DNA from: Xenopus tropicalis
Taxonomy: Eukaryota; Chordata; Amphibia; Anura; Pipidae
Assembly: GCF_000004195.4 (NCBI RefSeq)
Contig: NC_030681.2
Coordinates: forward strand, 92,201,681 to 92,265,680
DNA: 64,000 nt
Direction of reading: 5' to 3'
Position numbers and translations under genes: made by a program. Below the pieces are notes generated by a model. It was not told the DNA's origin and searched no databases. It was given only the letters and a program-made list of their open reading frames with translations. Shown one piece after another: positions 55,858 to 64,000 of the stretch. Every line of letters begins with the position of its first letter. The first letter of the stretch is position 1.

Positions 55858-56012
55858 GGCGATTTTTTCGTAGCGTTAAAACTTGCGCAAAAAGTTTCGA
55901 TTTTTCGTAGCGTTAAAACTTGCGCAAAAAGTTGCGATTTTTTTTCGTAGCATTAAAACTTGCGCAAAAAGTTGCGATTTTTCATAGCGTTAAAACTTGC
56001 GCAAGAAAGTTG
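55858..56012. repeat. Short tandem repeats in the Harbinger terminal block
   Basis: Four to five copies of about 33 to 36 bases of the type TTTTTCGTAGCGTTAAAACT with TGCGCAAAAAGTTGCGA. Confidence 0.85.
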
Positions 56013-56588
56013 CGATATTTTGCCCTGGGAGAGCACAGAGTGCTAGAGAGGTGCTGTATAAAAGTTTATTTGCAAAAAACTCCCCCCAAAAATTATAAAA
56101 ATCTAAGTAAGAAAAAAAAAAGAAGTGCTAGAGATAATAAAATGGGGGGGGGGGGGGGCATTTAAGAATATTTAGCCAAATACTTAGGGGTCTGTTTGCT
56201 AAAGTGGCTTAAATTAAGTGGGAGATTTTACACACAGAATAAATGGCAAATATGTTATGGGCACTTTATTAAATTGCAATTATTCTGGCAACAAAAAATT
56301 GGATTGGCAGTTATCACACTCGCCAGAAAATACGCTATGTACTAATTAGCGCAAGTTTTACTATTCAGCAAAATGGGCTAAAGGCAAAATTGATGCCAGA
56401 ATATTTGCAAACATTTAACCCATATAGCATATTGATGTGTTACTGATAAATGTAAGAGTGTAGGGGAAACTACATGAAAGTATAGAATACCATATCAAGG
56501 AAGGAAAAATAATGACACATTACTCAGTTCAAAAGTAGAAAAATAAAAACTTTTATTTAAAATAAAAAAAAGGGGGGGGGGGGGAAAC
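56013..56588. other. Non-coding interior of the Harbinger element
   Basis: Holds a G run (56144-56158), a region at 56190-56400 starting GGGGTCTGTTTGCTAAAG that may be another Harbinger-like terminus, and a G run (56572-56584) just before the last exon. Confidence 0.5.
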
Positions 56589-57193
56589 TTAGGGCTTGCT
56601 GCCCTTGAGTTCCCTCATGTCCTGCTGCAGCTGGGCCACCTGGGCCTTCAGAGTTTCCAGGTCCTCCTGCATTGACCGAAGTGTGGGGTCAGTCCTCCCA
56701 GGTGTTGTTTGGGTCCCCACATCTTCGGTCTGGCGTGATGTACCCTCATCAGCAGGAGGACCTGGTGCCCAGCGCTTGGCCTGGGGAGAGTGTTGGACCT
56801 GGGGGGAGAACTCAAGGGTGGGGGGGGAAAGTGGGGGGAAACTGGGGGAGAAATCAAGGGGGGGAGTGTCTGGGGCCTCGGGGGACCCTGGGGCCTCGGG
56901 GGCCTGCCAGTCTGCTGGGTCCTCGGGGGACCCTGGGGCCTCGGGGGCCGCAGGTCGGGCCTCGGGGGCCATTTCTCGGGCCTCGGGGGCCGCAGGTCGG
57001 GCCTCGGGGGCCTCAGGTCGGGCCTCGGGGGCCGCAGGTCGGGCCTCGAGGGCCTCAGGTCGGGCCTCGGGGGCCTCAGGTCGGGCCTCGGGGGCCACAG
57101 GTCGGGCCTCGGGGGCTGCAGGTCGGGCCTCGGGGGCCGGTAGAGGCTGGAGGGCCTGGGGTTGGGCCTGGGGAGGAGGCGCCAGCTGAAGTT
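56589..57193 (-). pseudogene. Last exon of a Harbinger Myb-like protein gene
   Basis: Open from the splice acceptor (TTATTTTACAG, AG at 57195-57194) to a TAA stop at 56589-56591; about 201 codons after a split glutamate codon. Order: ELQLAPPPQAQPQ, then about ten 7-residue units APEARPx, then Pro/Ser-rich sequence (SPSFPPLSPPTLEF), a Gln/Thr part, and a C-terminal coiled coil (LETLKAQVAQLQQDMREL, heptad leucines). Myb-like proteins of Harbinger elements bind the element ends and bring in the nuclease; a C-terminal coiled coil for pairing is common in them. The exon itself has no internal stop, unlike the LINE genes here. Other frames of similar length on both strands come from the GC-rich repeat. 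The first exon is truncated, so the gene is probably dead. An alternative is a low-complexity frame kept open by the repeat, but the splice phase and coiled coil argue against that. Confidence 0.65.
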
Positions 57194-57269
57194 CTGTAAA
57201 ATAATATTGCAAGATGTTATTTTGTGTAATATATTATATATATATATACATTCATACACCATCATAAAT

Positions 57270-57400
57270 AACGGGTCCCCTCACAACAACATTTTTTGGG
57301 CCTCCCACGCCCCCAATGGCCCCTCCCCCTGTGAACCCTCACATCAATACAAAGGACACACAGACATTGTTAGCCAGGGCCCCCTAAAACATTCCCCAAA
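57270..57400. repeat. Fragment of the inner hAT family of 37274-38831
   Basis: CGGGTCCCCTCACAACAACATTTTTTGGGCC, CCCTCCCCCTGTGAACC and ACACAGACATTGTTAGCCAGGGCCCCCTAAAACATT correspond to 37296-37430 with substitutions. The minisatellite and both terminal repeats are absent, so it shows the sequence before expansion. Confidence 0.8.
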
Positions 57401-57476
57401 TGACTCATACTATGGGCCGCTCCCTGCTGCTTCCCCCCTGCTTTAAACGTATTTATGCATATGTATTTGAAAATAG

Positions 57477-57480
<4 letters not shown>

Positions 57481-57513
<33 letters not shown>
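57481..57513. repeat. (TA)n microsatellite
   Basis: Pure TA run. Confidence 0.95.
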
Positions 57514-57517
<4 letters not shown>

Positions 57518-57692
57518 AGGAAGTGCTGGGAAGCTGCACACCATAAGGAACAATAACACCTGGGTGCCTGTGGCAAAACAAAATCTAGACAGGCATGGGG
57601 TGATGGCACACACAGGATTTTGACAAGGAGTCACAAAGATGTGAAATAATATTCAGAGGTTTATTGTGAGCAACGTTTCAGTTCCTCACTGG
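57514..57692 (-). repeat. GAAACGTT-type retroposon tail
   Basis: On the minus strand: TGCCAGTGAGGAACTGAAACGTTGC, then TCACAATAAACCTCTGA. A short hairpin (AGT with ACT) precedes GAAACGTT. Fifth member of the family seen at 5230, 5887, 25322 and 26149. Confidence 0.4.
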
Positions 57693-57770
57693 CATTATGG
57701 TTGGACGTGATGGACGTATGTCTTTTTTCAACCCAACTTACTATGTTACTATGTTACTTTCATCATCCCT
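57693..57770 (+). repeat. CR1/L2-like LINE 3' end
   Basis: ATTATGGTTGGACGTGATGG, then CGTATGTCTTTTTTCAACCC, and a short ACTATGTTACTATGTTAC tail. It matches the tail type of the LINE at 29335 on the other strand. Confidence 0.75.
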
Positions 57771-57863
57771 GACATTTCTTACATTTGTACCTTTAGTTCA
57801 AATTACTTGCTAAATCTTTTACTGAACGTATACTGTAAAAGCATAATAAAGTACAATAATTAC

Positions 57864-57951
57864 CTTCCGCAATTTCAGCGACCAGTTCTGGGCTCCTGCG
57901 CTTAAGGTCGGACCACAGCCGCCGGAGCTGGTGGGGGCCCCTGGTAGCAAG
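57864..57951 (-). pseudogene. Truncated Myb/SANT-like exon of the Harbinger gene
   Basis: The 29 codons include HQLRRLWSDLKRR, followed by SPELVAEIAE, and end with the split codon at the donor G|GTAATT. The pattern QL..LW.DLKRR is the third helix of Myb/SANT-like domains found in Harbinger partner proteins. An in-frame TGA at 57954-57952 closes it upstream, and the first two helices with their tryptophans are missing. The domain is therefore broken. Confidence 0.6.
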
Positions 57952-58479
57952 TCAGAAACCCCAGGCATCTCCTCTCAGTTTGGCTGAATGACACAAAATG
58001 GCCCCAAGTCGCACATGTCACGAGATTACAAAATCGCCACAAAATGTCCGCAATTCGCGAGATTACAAAATCGCGGAAAAAAAATATCGCCAAAATATAC
58101 ATAGTAATGTATTTTGCGCGAAAAAAATATTCGCCGCTACAGTACAGTATATTTTGGCGACAACATATTCACCGCTATAGTACTGTATATTAGTAGCGAA
58201 ATTCCATACATGCCAAGACTTTAGTAAAATTGAGTAAAAAGACACATACTTGAATAAATAACACTGTAAGTCCATATTTTATTGCAAAAAAATCATTTAC
58301 TGTACTTTTGTATAATTTTTCGCCTGCCTGTAGTAGGTGTTAATTTTCGCATAGCCGATTTTTCGCACGCGATAATTCTATGGTGAATCACTCGCAAATT
58401 ATTTTGCGTTTTTTACTTAAGTAAAGTGCGATAATTTTTATCGCACTTTACTTTAGTGAATCAGGCCCTTTAAGTTTTA
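57952..58479. repeat. AT-rich inner part of the Harbinger element with a short hairpin
   Basis: Words such as GAGATTACAAAATCGC recur (58023, 58060). The hairpin AGTAAAGTGCGATAA and TTATCGCACTTTACT at 58424-58457 is perfect, and GTGAATCAGGCCC follows. This may be the end of another inserted MITE whose other end I could not place. Confidence 0.55.
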
Positions 58480-58932
58480 ACGCTACGAAAAAGGCGCAAC
58501 TTTTCGCGCAAGTTTTAACGCTACGAAAAAATCGCCAGATTTTGCGCTACTTTCGGAATGGCTACGAAAAATTCGCGTTTTTTCGTGCAAATCGTATTGG
58601 TAACGAAAAAGTCGCGATAATTTCCGAAAAGTCGTAAAGGCGCCGAAAAAATCGCAAAAAATACGAAAAAGTCGCAAAATGTTCGTTTCCAATCGGAATT
58701 TTTCCAATTCGGATTCGAAATCGTGTCTTAGTAAATCAGCCCCTAAGTCTACTAAGAAATCAATAAAACATGAATTAAACCCAATAGGATTATTTTACTT
58801 CCAGTAAGGATTAGTTATATCTTAGTTGGGATCAAATACAAAGCACTGTTTTATTTTAACAGAGAAAAAGGCTTAGTGTAATTCGGAGCTTTCTGGATAT
58901 CGGGTTTCCGGATAAGGGATCCCATACCTGTA

Positions 58933-61865
58933 CCTCCTTTTCTTCATTCTCTATACAAAGTAACATTACTGCCATGTCTTATAGCTCATTTTCATTGGAC
59001 CAACATCACATCAGTAATTTATTCTTTACCTTAAATCAAGTTAAAAAGAAACACTGCAATGGTTTTTATAGTGTAATCTTATGAAAACTGGCTATATCTT
59101 AATATATATATATATATCTTAATTTTATAAATTATAAAAATTAGGGCATTGTATAAAATGAAAAACAAAAAAAGAATATTTTAAAAAATTAGATGTTTGG
59201 GGATTGTAGCATCCTGTTAATGGGAATTCTGTTCCCCATTCCCCAGAGAATTTTATTTTTTATTTAAGTCAAACTTACAGTCGTGTTAGAGTGATAAAAT
59301 TCCATGTGCTCCAAACATATGTAGCCCCGTTCTGCTACTGAAGGAAATCCTACACTGACTTAGTTCTTTTTGGCGCTACAGGAGTCCTGTGTCTCTGCTA
59401 CATGGAAGGGCAGGTACTCTATATAATGGCGCGCCTCCACCCATAGTCAGGATAGACTGGGCAACTGCAATACCCATCCTTGAGTCGTTCTCTGATTTGC
59501 AATTACACACACAGATAGGGTTGGTGGGTTTGTTTGCAGGACACTGCAAGCACACACACCAGTATACATTGTTATTAAATGTAGAGAACACATTATTGTA
59601 GTTGGTGTACTTTAATTAACATTATGATAACCCAACAGCTATGGGGTACATAAGTAGCTTGCAGTAAAGCATATAGGAAAGACTGCAATAGCCAATTAAG
59701 TCAGTAACACCTTTACAGAAGCTAGGGGAAAAAGGAAAATAATATATAATAAACAAGAACCATGAATATCCTGTAAATGATATCCTTATAAATGGTGCTT
59801 AGTAATGTCATTAGTTATATTCGGTGCATAGTGATGTAATTTCTAAAAGGTGTGTATTATATTACATATTGATCCTCCTGTTGTAAAATATAAGGATATT
59901 AGAATATCCTGTTTGACCTAATTAAAAAAAGCTTTACATAAAAGCTTTTCTATGTCATGAAACTCCTTGGTAAGTTATAACATGCTTATATTTTACAGTA
60001 AGGGGTGCATTATTTACCATATATTAACACTTAAAGTGCTGGGAGGCATGATAATGACTGCATGAATGTGCTAATAGCAGCAGATTAAGCTATAGGGATG
60101 CTGGATGAGGCTGCAGTTGCTGTTGGCAATAGTTACCCAGTATTGGTTTCTGAGTTCCAATATTATTGAAGACTAGAAAATAGGAAAGTAGGGAATATTT
60201 TGTATTGTTAACTCATTCATTGCAGCAACTGCTGCATCATCTTTCCTTCACAGAACCTGAAAGTTCATTTATTTATTTTTAATGACAATTAAATGCAGTT
60301 TAAGGGTACCAGATGGCATATTTCTGCCACTGTGCCATGGCAATAGATACAGACTGTAATGTAAACTCTGGAAGTACCTCCTGGTTTGCAGGTGGCAGTA
60401 ACTTCAGGGTTACAATAAAAGGGCAATATCAATAGGCGCAACTGTAAGGACCTTTTATAAATGTGATTTTTTGCTCTCTCAGGCTCTGTCAGTGATATAG
60501 CAATGAGTCCAACATGTTAATGAGAATGGACATGATTTAATTCCTAGCAAGACCGGGACATGCTCCAAAATGCTGGCAAATGTATACATTTGATTGTACA
60601 GCACTTATGTGGTTTCACTATACAAGGCTGCTTTATTACCATATTTGGTGGATTAAAGCTTTAATATTTGTAACAACTCTGAGCTGTATAAATGATAATC
60701 ATAGCATATAGAGAAAATATGGTATTCATGCTTACTTGCTAGGGTCTCACCAACATTAAAGCAAGAGTTCTAACCATTTGTTGTCATCACATCTGTGCCA
60801 TGAGTTATTCTGCAATCAGCTAACCGTTTGTTCTTCTTGTTTTTGTCTGTTTATTCATAGCGTTTGCAGAATATGTCAACAATAAGGAGTTAATGGGAGC
60901 TTCATGTCAAATACAGATAATTTTCAGTGCGACAGAACAAGATTAGGAAAGGGAATGGAACATTTCAGTTAAGAAGCAAGGCTGGCAGAACGTGGTTTTG
61001 AAAAAATAAAACACAGACAAATAGGATATATATAGGTATATTTAGGAATAGTGTTGTCACTGTATCCAAAGTAAACCAAAGGGACTGTCTGTATAATCAC
61101 TAGTATATACAGAGCGTTAAAACAATAATATTTCCAGGTTCAGGAAAGCTCAAAAAACAGTGGGTCTCTCACAGTAGATTAGTCTACTAGCAGGCTGACT
61201 TGCCGCCAAGGAAATTAGACAATATTTACGCCACGCTCCTGAAGTGATGCCACTTTAACTCAAAGCCTGAGTCCATCTCAAAATCTTATCAGTTTTGGTG
61301 CATCTCTCACAAGTTGCAAGGGTCGCAATTTAGCCTGCATTTGCAATTACACTAGGATTCTTGGAAATACTGAGGAATTGTGGCTATTTGAAAACTGCAC
61401 TTTGCACACTGCGCTGTGTTAATAAATAAGATTTCTTTCTTACTGTAGCTTACAACTTCAATACAAATATAAAATAAAAGTAATAAAGTATTTTGAACCC
61501 ATGAGCTTTTAGAAGAGGTTTCTGTTATGGCCACTTGCCCTTTTGGGCTTTCTCACTCTGATGATGGACAGGAAGAGAGTTAAATCTTGTGTGTTAGTTA
61601 TTCCAGTATATGAGAAGAGAAAGCTTTTTACCGGGTAAAGTTTGACGTGCAAGTCTCTGTTTGTTAATATGTTTTTCCAGAGCCAAATAAATCTAAAAAA
61701 TTAGAACAGCCACCAGGAATGATGATAGGAGTCATGTTAGAAGGTGTTTGGGATGATCTGCACAGATTCAAGTTTAGAGACAATGCTGGGCTTGAGGAAA
61801 GTTGGAGAGACCATTTGTTATTAGCTCAAATACAAAAGTACAAAATACACTGACTGAGATTAGCA
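58933..61865. other. No gene or clear repeat recognised
   Basis: About 2.9 kb of anonymous DNA with a TA-rich tract at 59098-59120. Overlapping 70- and 71-codon frames at 59376-59601 on opposite strands have no motif. Confidence 0.4.
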
Positions 61866-61867
61866 AG

Positions 61868-62015
61868 TAAAGGTATAGGATCTATTATCCAGAAGCTTGG
61901 GCCCTGGGACTTTCCAGTACGAGGGATCTTTCTGTAATTTGGGTCTCCATACCTTAAGTCTGCTAAAAAACCATTTAAACATTAAATAAACCAATAGGAT
62001 TCAGTGGCATAACAA
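61868..62015. repeat. Truncated CAGGTATGGGA MITE
   Basis: AAAGGTATAGGATCTATTAT, then CCAGAAGCTTGGGCCCTGGG, through CATACCTTAAGTCTGC and ACCAATAGGATT. The right half is missing. It preserves the intact target TTAAG that the Harbinger element used in the copy at 55594-58932. Confidence 0.85.
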
Positions 62016-62331
62016 CCTTTGTAAGTGTAGTAAACATTGGATGGTAGACACAGGCTTAGACGGTATACTTACCTTACACTTAACTTGTGGCTCCACATCT
62101 GCTTCTTACCTTTATACATACATAGCTTATTATATGGTCATCAGTGGTGTAAGTAGATGACTACACCTGGCCTAGGAATGACTTCAAATACAATGTTTGT
62201 TAAGGCTCTTCAAGGCACCGAAGCCTTTATGTTTTTAGGCTTTATTGCAGTAAGACTTGATGTTTGTTGCTGGATATCATCTTATCCGCAGGCTGACAAT
62301 CCGCCTTGTATGCCCTTGCCCCTTTAATCAC
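62016..62331. other. No feature recognised
   Basis: Anonymous. Confidence 0.4.
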
Positions 62332-62640
62332 TTAGGCTAGTGCCACAATGGGGCTACATTTTTCTGCAGGCCGAGAATCAGTCGCTATGCTGGGACCAAC
62401 TTGCTACTTAGTCTGCACCGGGAAGCATTGTCTCTGACCTAGTGCAGGCAGATGTGGCAGATATTAGCCAAAAAACATGCGACTTCACATTTCCAGTCAA
62501 TATCCACGTCTACATTCACCCAGGCGGAGACAATGCTTCCAGGTGCAGACAAGGTACCAGGCTGGTGCCAATGAAGGGGCAGATTCTCAGCCTGCATTTT
62601 CTTCAGGCCGAGAATCGGAGCCATGTGGCATTAGTTTTAA
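62332..62640. mobile_element. Foldback MITE (CTAGTGCCACA ends)
   Basis: GGCTAGTGCCACAATGGGGC with CATTTTTCTGCAGGCCGAGA at the left pairs with TTCTTCAGGCCGAGAATCGG and AGCCATGTGGCATTAGTTTT at the right. Inner parts such as CACCGGGAAGCATTGTCTC (62417) and GGAGACAATGCTTCCAGGTG (62526) also pair. The element is therefore one long imperfect hairpin. Confidence 0.8.
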
Positions 62641-62935
62641 GCTGACCATGCACATTAAGATTTTTAAAAGATCTTTTCATTATTGTACAACCAAGCATAT
62701 CCTGAAACGATCGTTTAAAAGTATGATTTGTCCATCAACAAAAACGACCATTTCAAGCGATATCATCTATTCTAGTTGAACTAGGGAAACTACCATTTTT
62801 CATCATTAACAACAAAAATGTTCTAACCTGCCCGATTGATATTCTGACCAATGTGGTATGAACGATCACTAGATATACGATCGGTGCTCAATAACCTTAC
62901 GATAATTTGTTGGATCACACTGAAATTGGTCAAGG
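62641..62935. repeat. Probable MITE rich in CGAT words
   Basis: Begins GCTGACCATGCACATTAAGA, resembling the GGCCATACA terminus, and carries ACGATCGTTT, AACGATCAC and ATACGATCGG words. The right end is not clear. Confidence 0.4.
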
Positions 62936-64000
62936 AAGGAAAAATCATTACATGTATGACCATGTAGAGGGCAAAGTAAATGTCATTAAATGTAAAGTCA
63001 TTGTGAATCATAGACTGAATGCTGCAATGAAGTAGTTGTATCCTGATGGGAGTGGTATAATAAGGACAGAAAAGGCCTCATTAAATGGCTTGATGGACAT
63101 ATCATTATATGCTAATGCTAACCCAGTCACCTCATTTTCATTGACCTGAACACTTGGAAGGCACCCTGAAACTGAGAGATAGTTTGTTCTACTATCAACC
63201 ATAGAGGAATTATAACACCATGTTACTTAATAAAATGTATTCACCCAGTGGAGCTGATCTGGAAGCATGTGAAAGTTCATTTTCTTATTAAGACATTTTT
63301 TGGCATTTTGTTTATTCTGGTATTTACTTGTATGTTTACTCACAAACTGTATCCATACAGAAGGAAACAACTTTTGCATTTCTAAAATTTGCACAGTGCA
63401 GAATTATTCGCACAGTTAACATATTTGCCCTGCCCATGTTTATATTTATAAAGCTGGACAAGTTTGGGGCATTTAATGTGCAAACATAATTGTGAATTAT
63501 TCACAGTGCGAATTTCCTTTTTAAATATGGCATATTCACAAATTGTGAATGTTTATGTGCACACCACAAATATTTGCTAAACTGATTTTGCAAATTGGCA
63601 ATTTATATTCCCAAAGAGAAAATTGGCGCTATATTTGTGCACAATAAGCACACACAGAGCGCATTTCACTGTGATTCGCAAAAAAGGGAAAGATGGGCAC
63701 AACTTTTAAATGACGCCCAGTATCTATTGTGCACACCTTGCAGTCTTAGCTTCCCTTAATAGCCAGCTGTGCACCATAGACTTTATAAAGAGGTTAAGGA
63801 CGTTAGGGATCATCAATGACTGCAAGTTGCAGTGCAATCTCCATTTTTTTCACATAATGCAGAGTTCCCAATAATTCCAGCATTGTTGCACGCACCAGAG
63901 GGCATTGTATCTGACACAGTTATGACTGATGTAGTAACATTAATGTAATTGTACTTTGACTTTGTCCATTTGGCATTATTTCTGGTGTTCCGTGTACAAG
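62936..64000. other. No gene recognised
   Basis: Anonymous AT-rich DNA to the window end. 63380-63700 is rich in words such as TTGTGAATTATTCACAGTGC that pair weakly and may be an old MITE. Confidence 0.4.

Larger units (their letters stand above)
57194..57863 (-). other. Intron of the Myb-like gene, loaded with insertions
   Basis: Bounded by GT (donor 57863-57862, GAAG then GTAATTATTG) and AG (57195-57194). The split codon G|AA joins the two exons in frame. It contains the hAT fragment 57270-57400, a (TA)n tract, a GAAACGTT tail and a LINE 3' end. Confidence 0.6.
55684..58743 (-). mobile_element. PIF/Harbinger-like element with a Myb-like gene remnant (3.06 kb)
   Basis: Termini GGGGCACATTTACTAACCC and GTGTCTTAGTAAATCAGCCCC are flanked by TAA (55681-55683 and 58744-58746). 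Left (55684-56010) and right (58480-58743) blocks of TTCGTAGCGTTAAAACTTGCG-like units are mutually inverted and are the parts kept by the 526-bp MITE at 3537-4062. Between them, on the minus strand, are two exons of a Myb/SANT-like gene. The HARBI1-type nuclease gene is absent, so this element depends on transposase from elsewhere or is a dead copy. The intron holds further insertions. Confidence 0.88.
55594..58932. mobile_element. CAGGTATGGGA-type MITE split by a Harbinger element
   Basis: The left part (55594-55680, TACAGGTATAGGACCTGTTA through GATCTTCATACCC) and right part (58747-58932, GTCTACTAAGAAATCAATAA through CCCATACCTGTA) join into one copy of the family. The uninterrupted target ACCTTAAGTCTGC is seen at 61951-61963. 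Confidence 0.92.

Noticed and set aside
56596..57265. Other long frames over the last Myb-like exon (197, 205, 175 and 117 codons)
   Set aside because: They are other frames of the GC-rich 21-bp repeat; only the minus-strand frame ending at 56589 joins a splice acceptor in phase and ends in a coiled coil.
61352..61534. Short frames in 59-64 kb as candidate small genes
   Set aside because: At 60 to 100 codons in AT-rich DNA they are at chance level, with no motif, conservation evidence or splice signals.

Overview
This window looks like intergenic or intronic DNA from a frog genome, most likely Xenopus. The base composition is AT-rich and no protein-coding host gene can be supported. Most recognisable sequence is repeats of kinds I associate with Xenopus: TTAA-flanked MITEs of the T2/Kolobok kind, PIF/Harbinger-like elements with GGGGC termini, hAT-like elements with 8-bp target duplications, a roughly 330-bp family with CAGGTATGGGA termini, and CR1/L2-like LINEs. 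Species assignment is recognition from memory, not a search result.

Layout. 1-9 kb: a CAGGTATGGGA MITE, an imperfect foldback at 1.41-2.35 kb, a 526-bp Harbinger MITE with TTA duplications (3537-4062), a near-perfect foldback (4431-5073), and an array of CCAAT-box repeats (7.8-8.45 kb). 9-17 kb: a hairpin around a TG tract (12.12-12.37 kb), a TTAA MITE directly beside it, and a second CCAAT-box array in the opposite orientation (15.9-16.5 kb). 17-25 kb: several TTAA MITEs, including two in opposite orientation, one of which is split by a Harbinger insertion; then two hAT-like elements. 25-36 kb: a hammerhead-ribozyme-like motif, a broken CR1-like reverse transcriptase gene on the minus strand (29.46-30.57 kb), and more MITEs. 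36.4-39.0 kb: two hAT-like elements nested one inside the other, both within a Harbinger-like MITE; the inner one holds a minisatellite. 39.5-40.3 kb: a solo LTR inside a short retroposon. 42.1-44.2 kb: a second LINE copy broken by three insertions, one of which carries a G-rich minisatellite. 46.4-47.9 kb: a LINE C-terminus with exactly 30 copies of a 41-bp minisatellite grown out of its last codons. 55.59-58.93 kb: a CAGGTATGGGA MITE split by a 3.06-kb Harbinger element that keeps two exons of a Myb/SANT-like gene. 59-64 kb: mostly anonymous sequence.

No genes work together here as a host pathway. The biological content is transposon biology: identifiable insertion events, with several empty target sites visible in paralogous copies; minisatellite birth inside mobile DNA; CRE- and CCAAT-type motifs carried by repeats; and a family of hammerhead-like folds (CTGATGA-type core, variable hairpin, GAAACG) at five places. 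The last of these, together with a hairpin/CRE module shared by two unrelated DNA elements, is the most promising material for follow-up.
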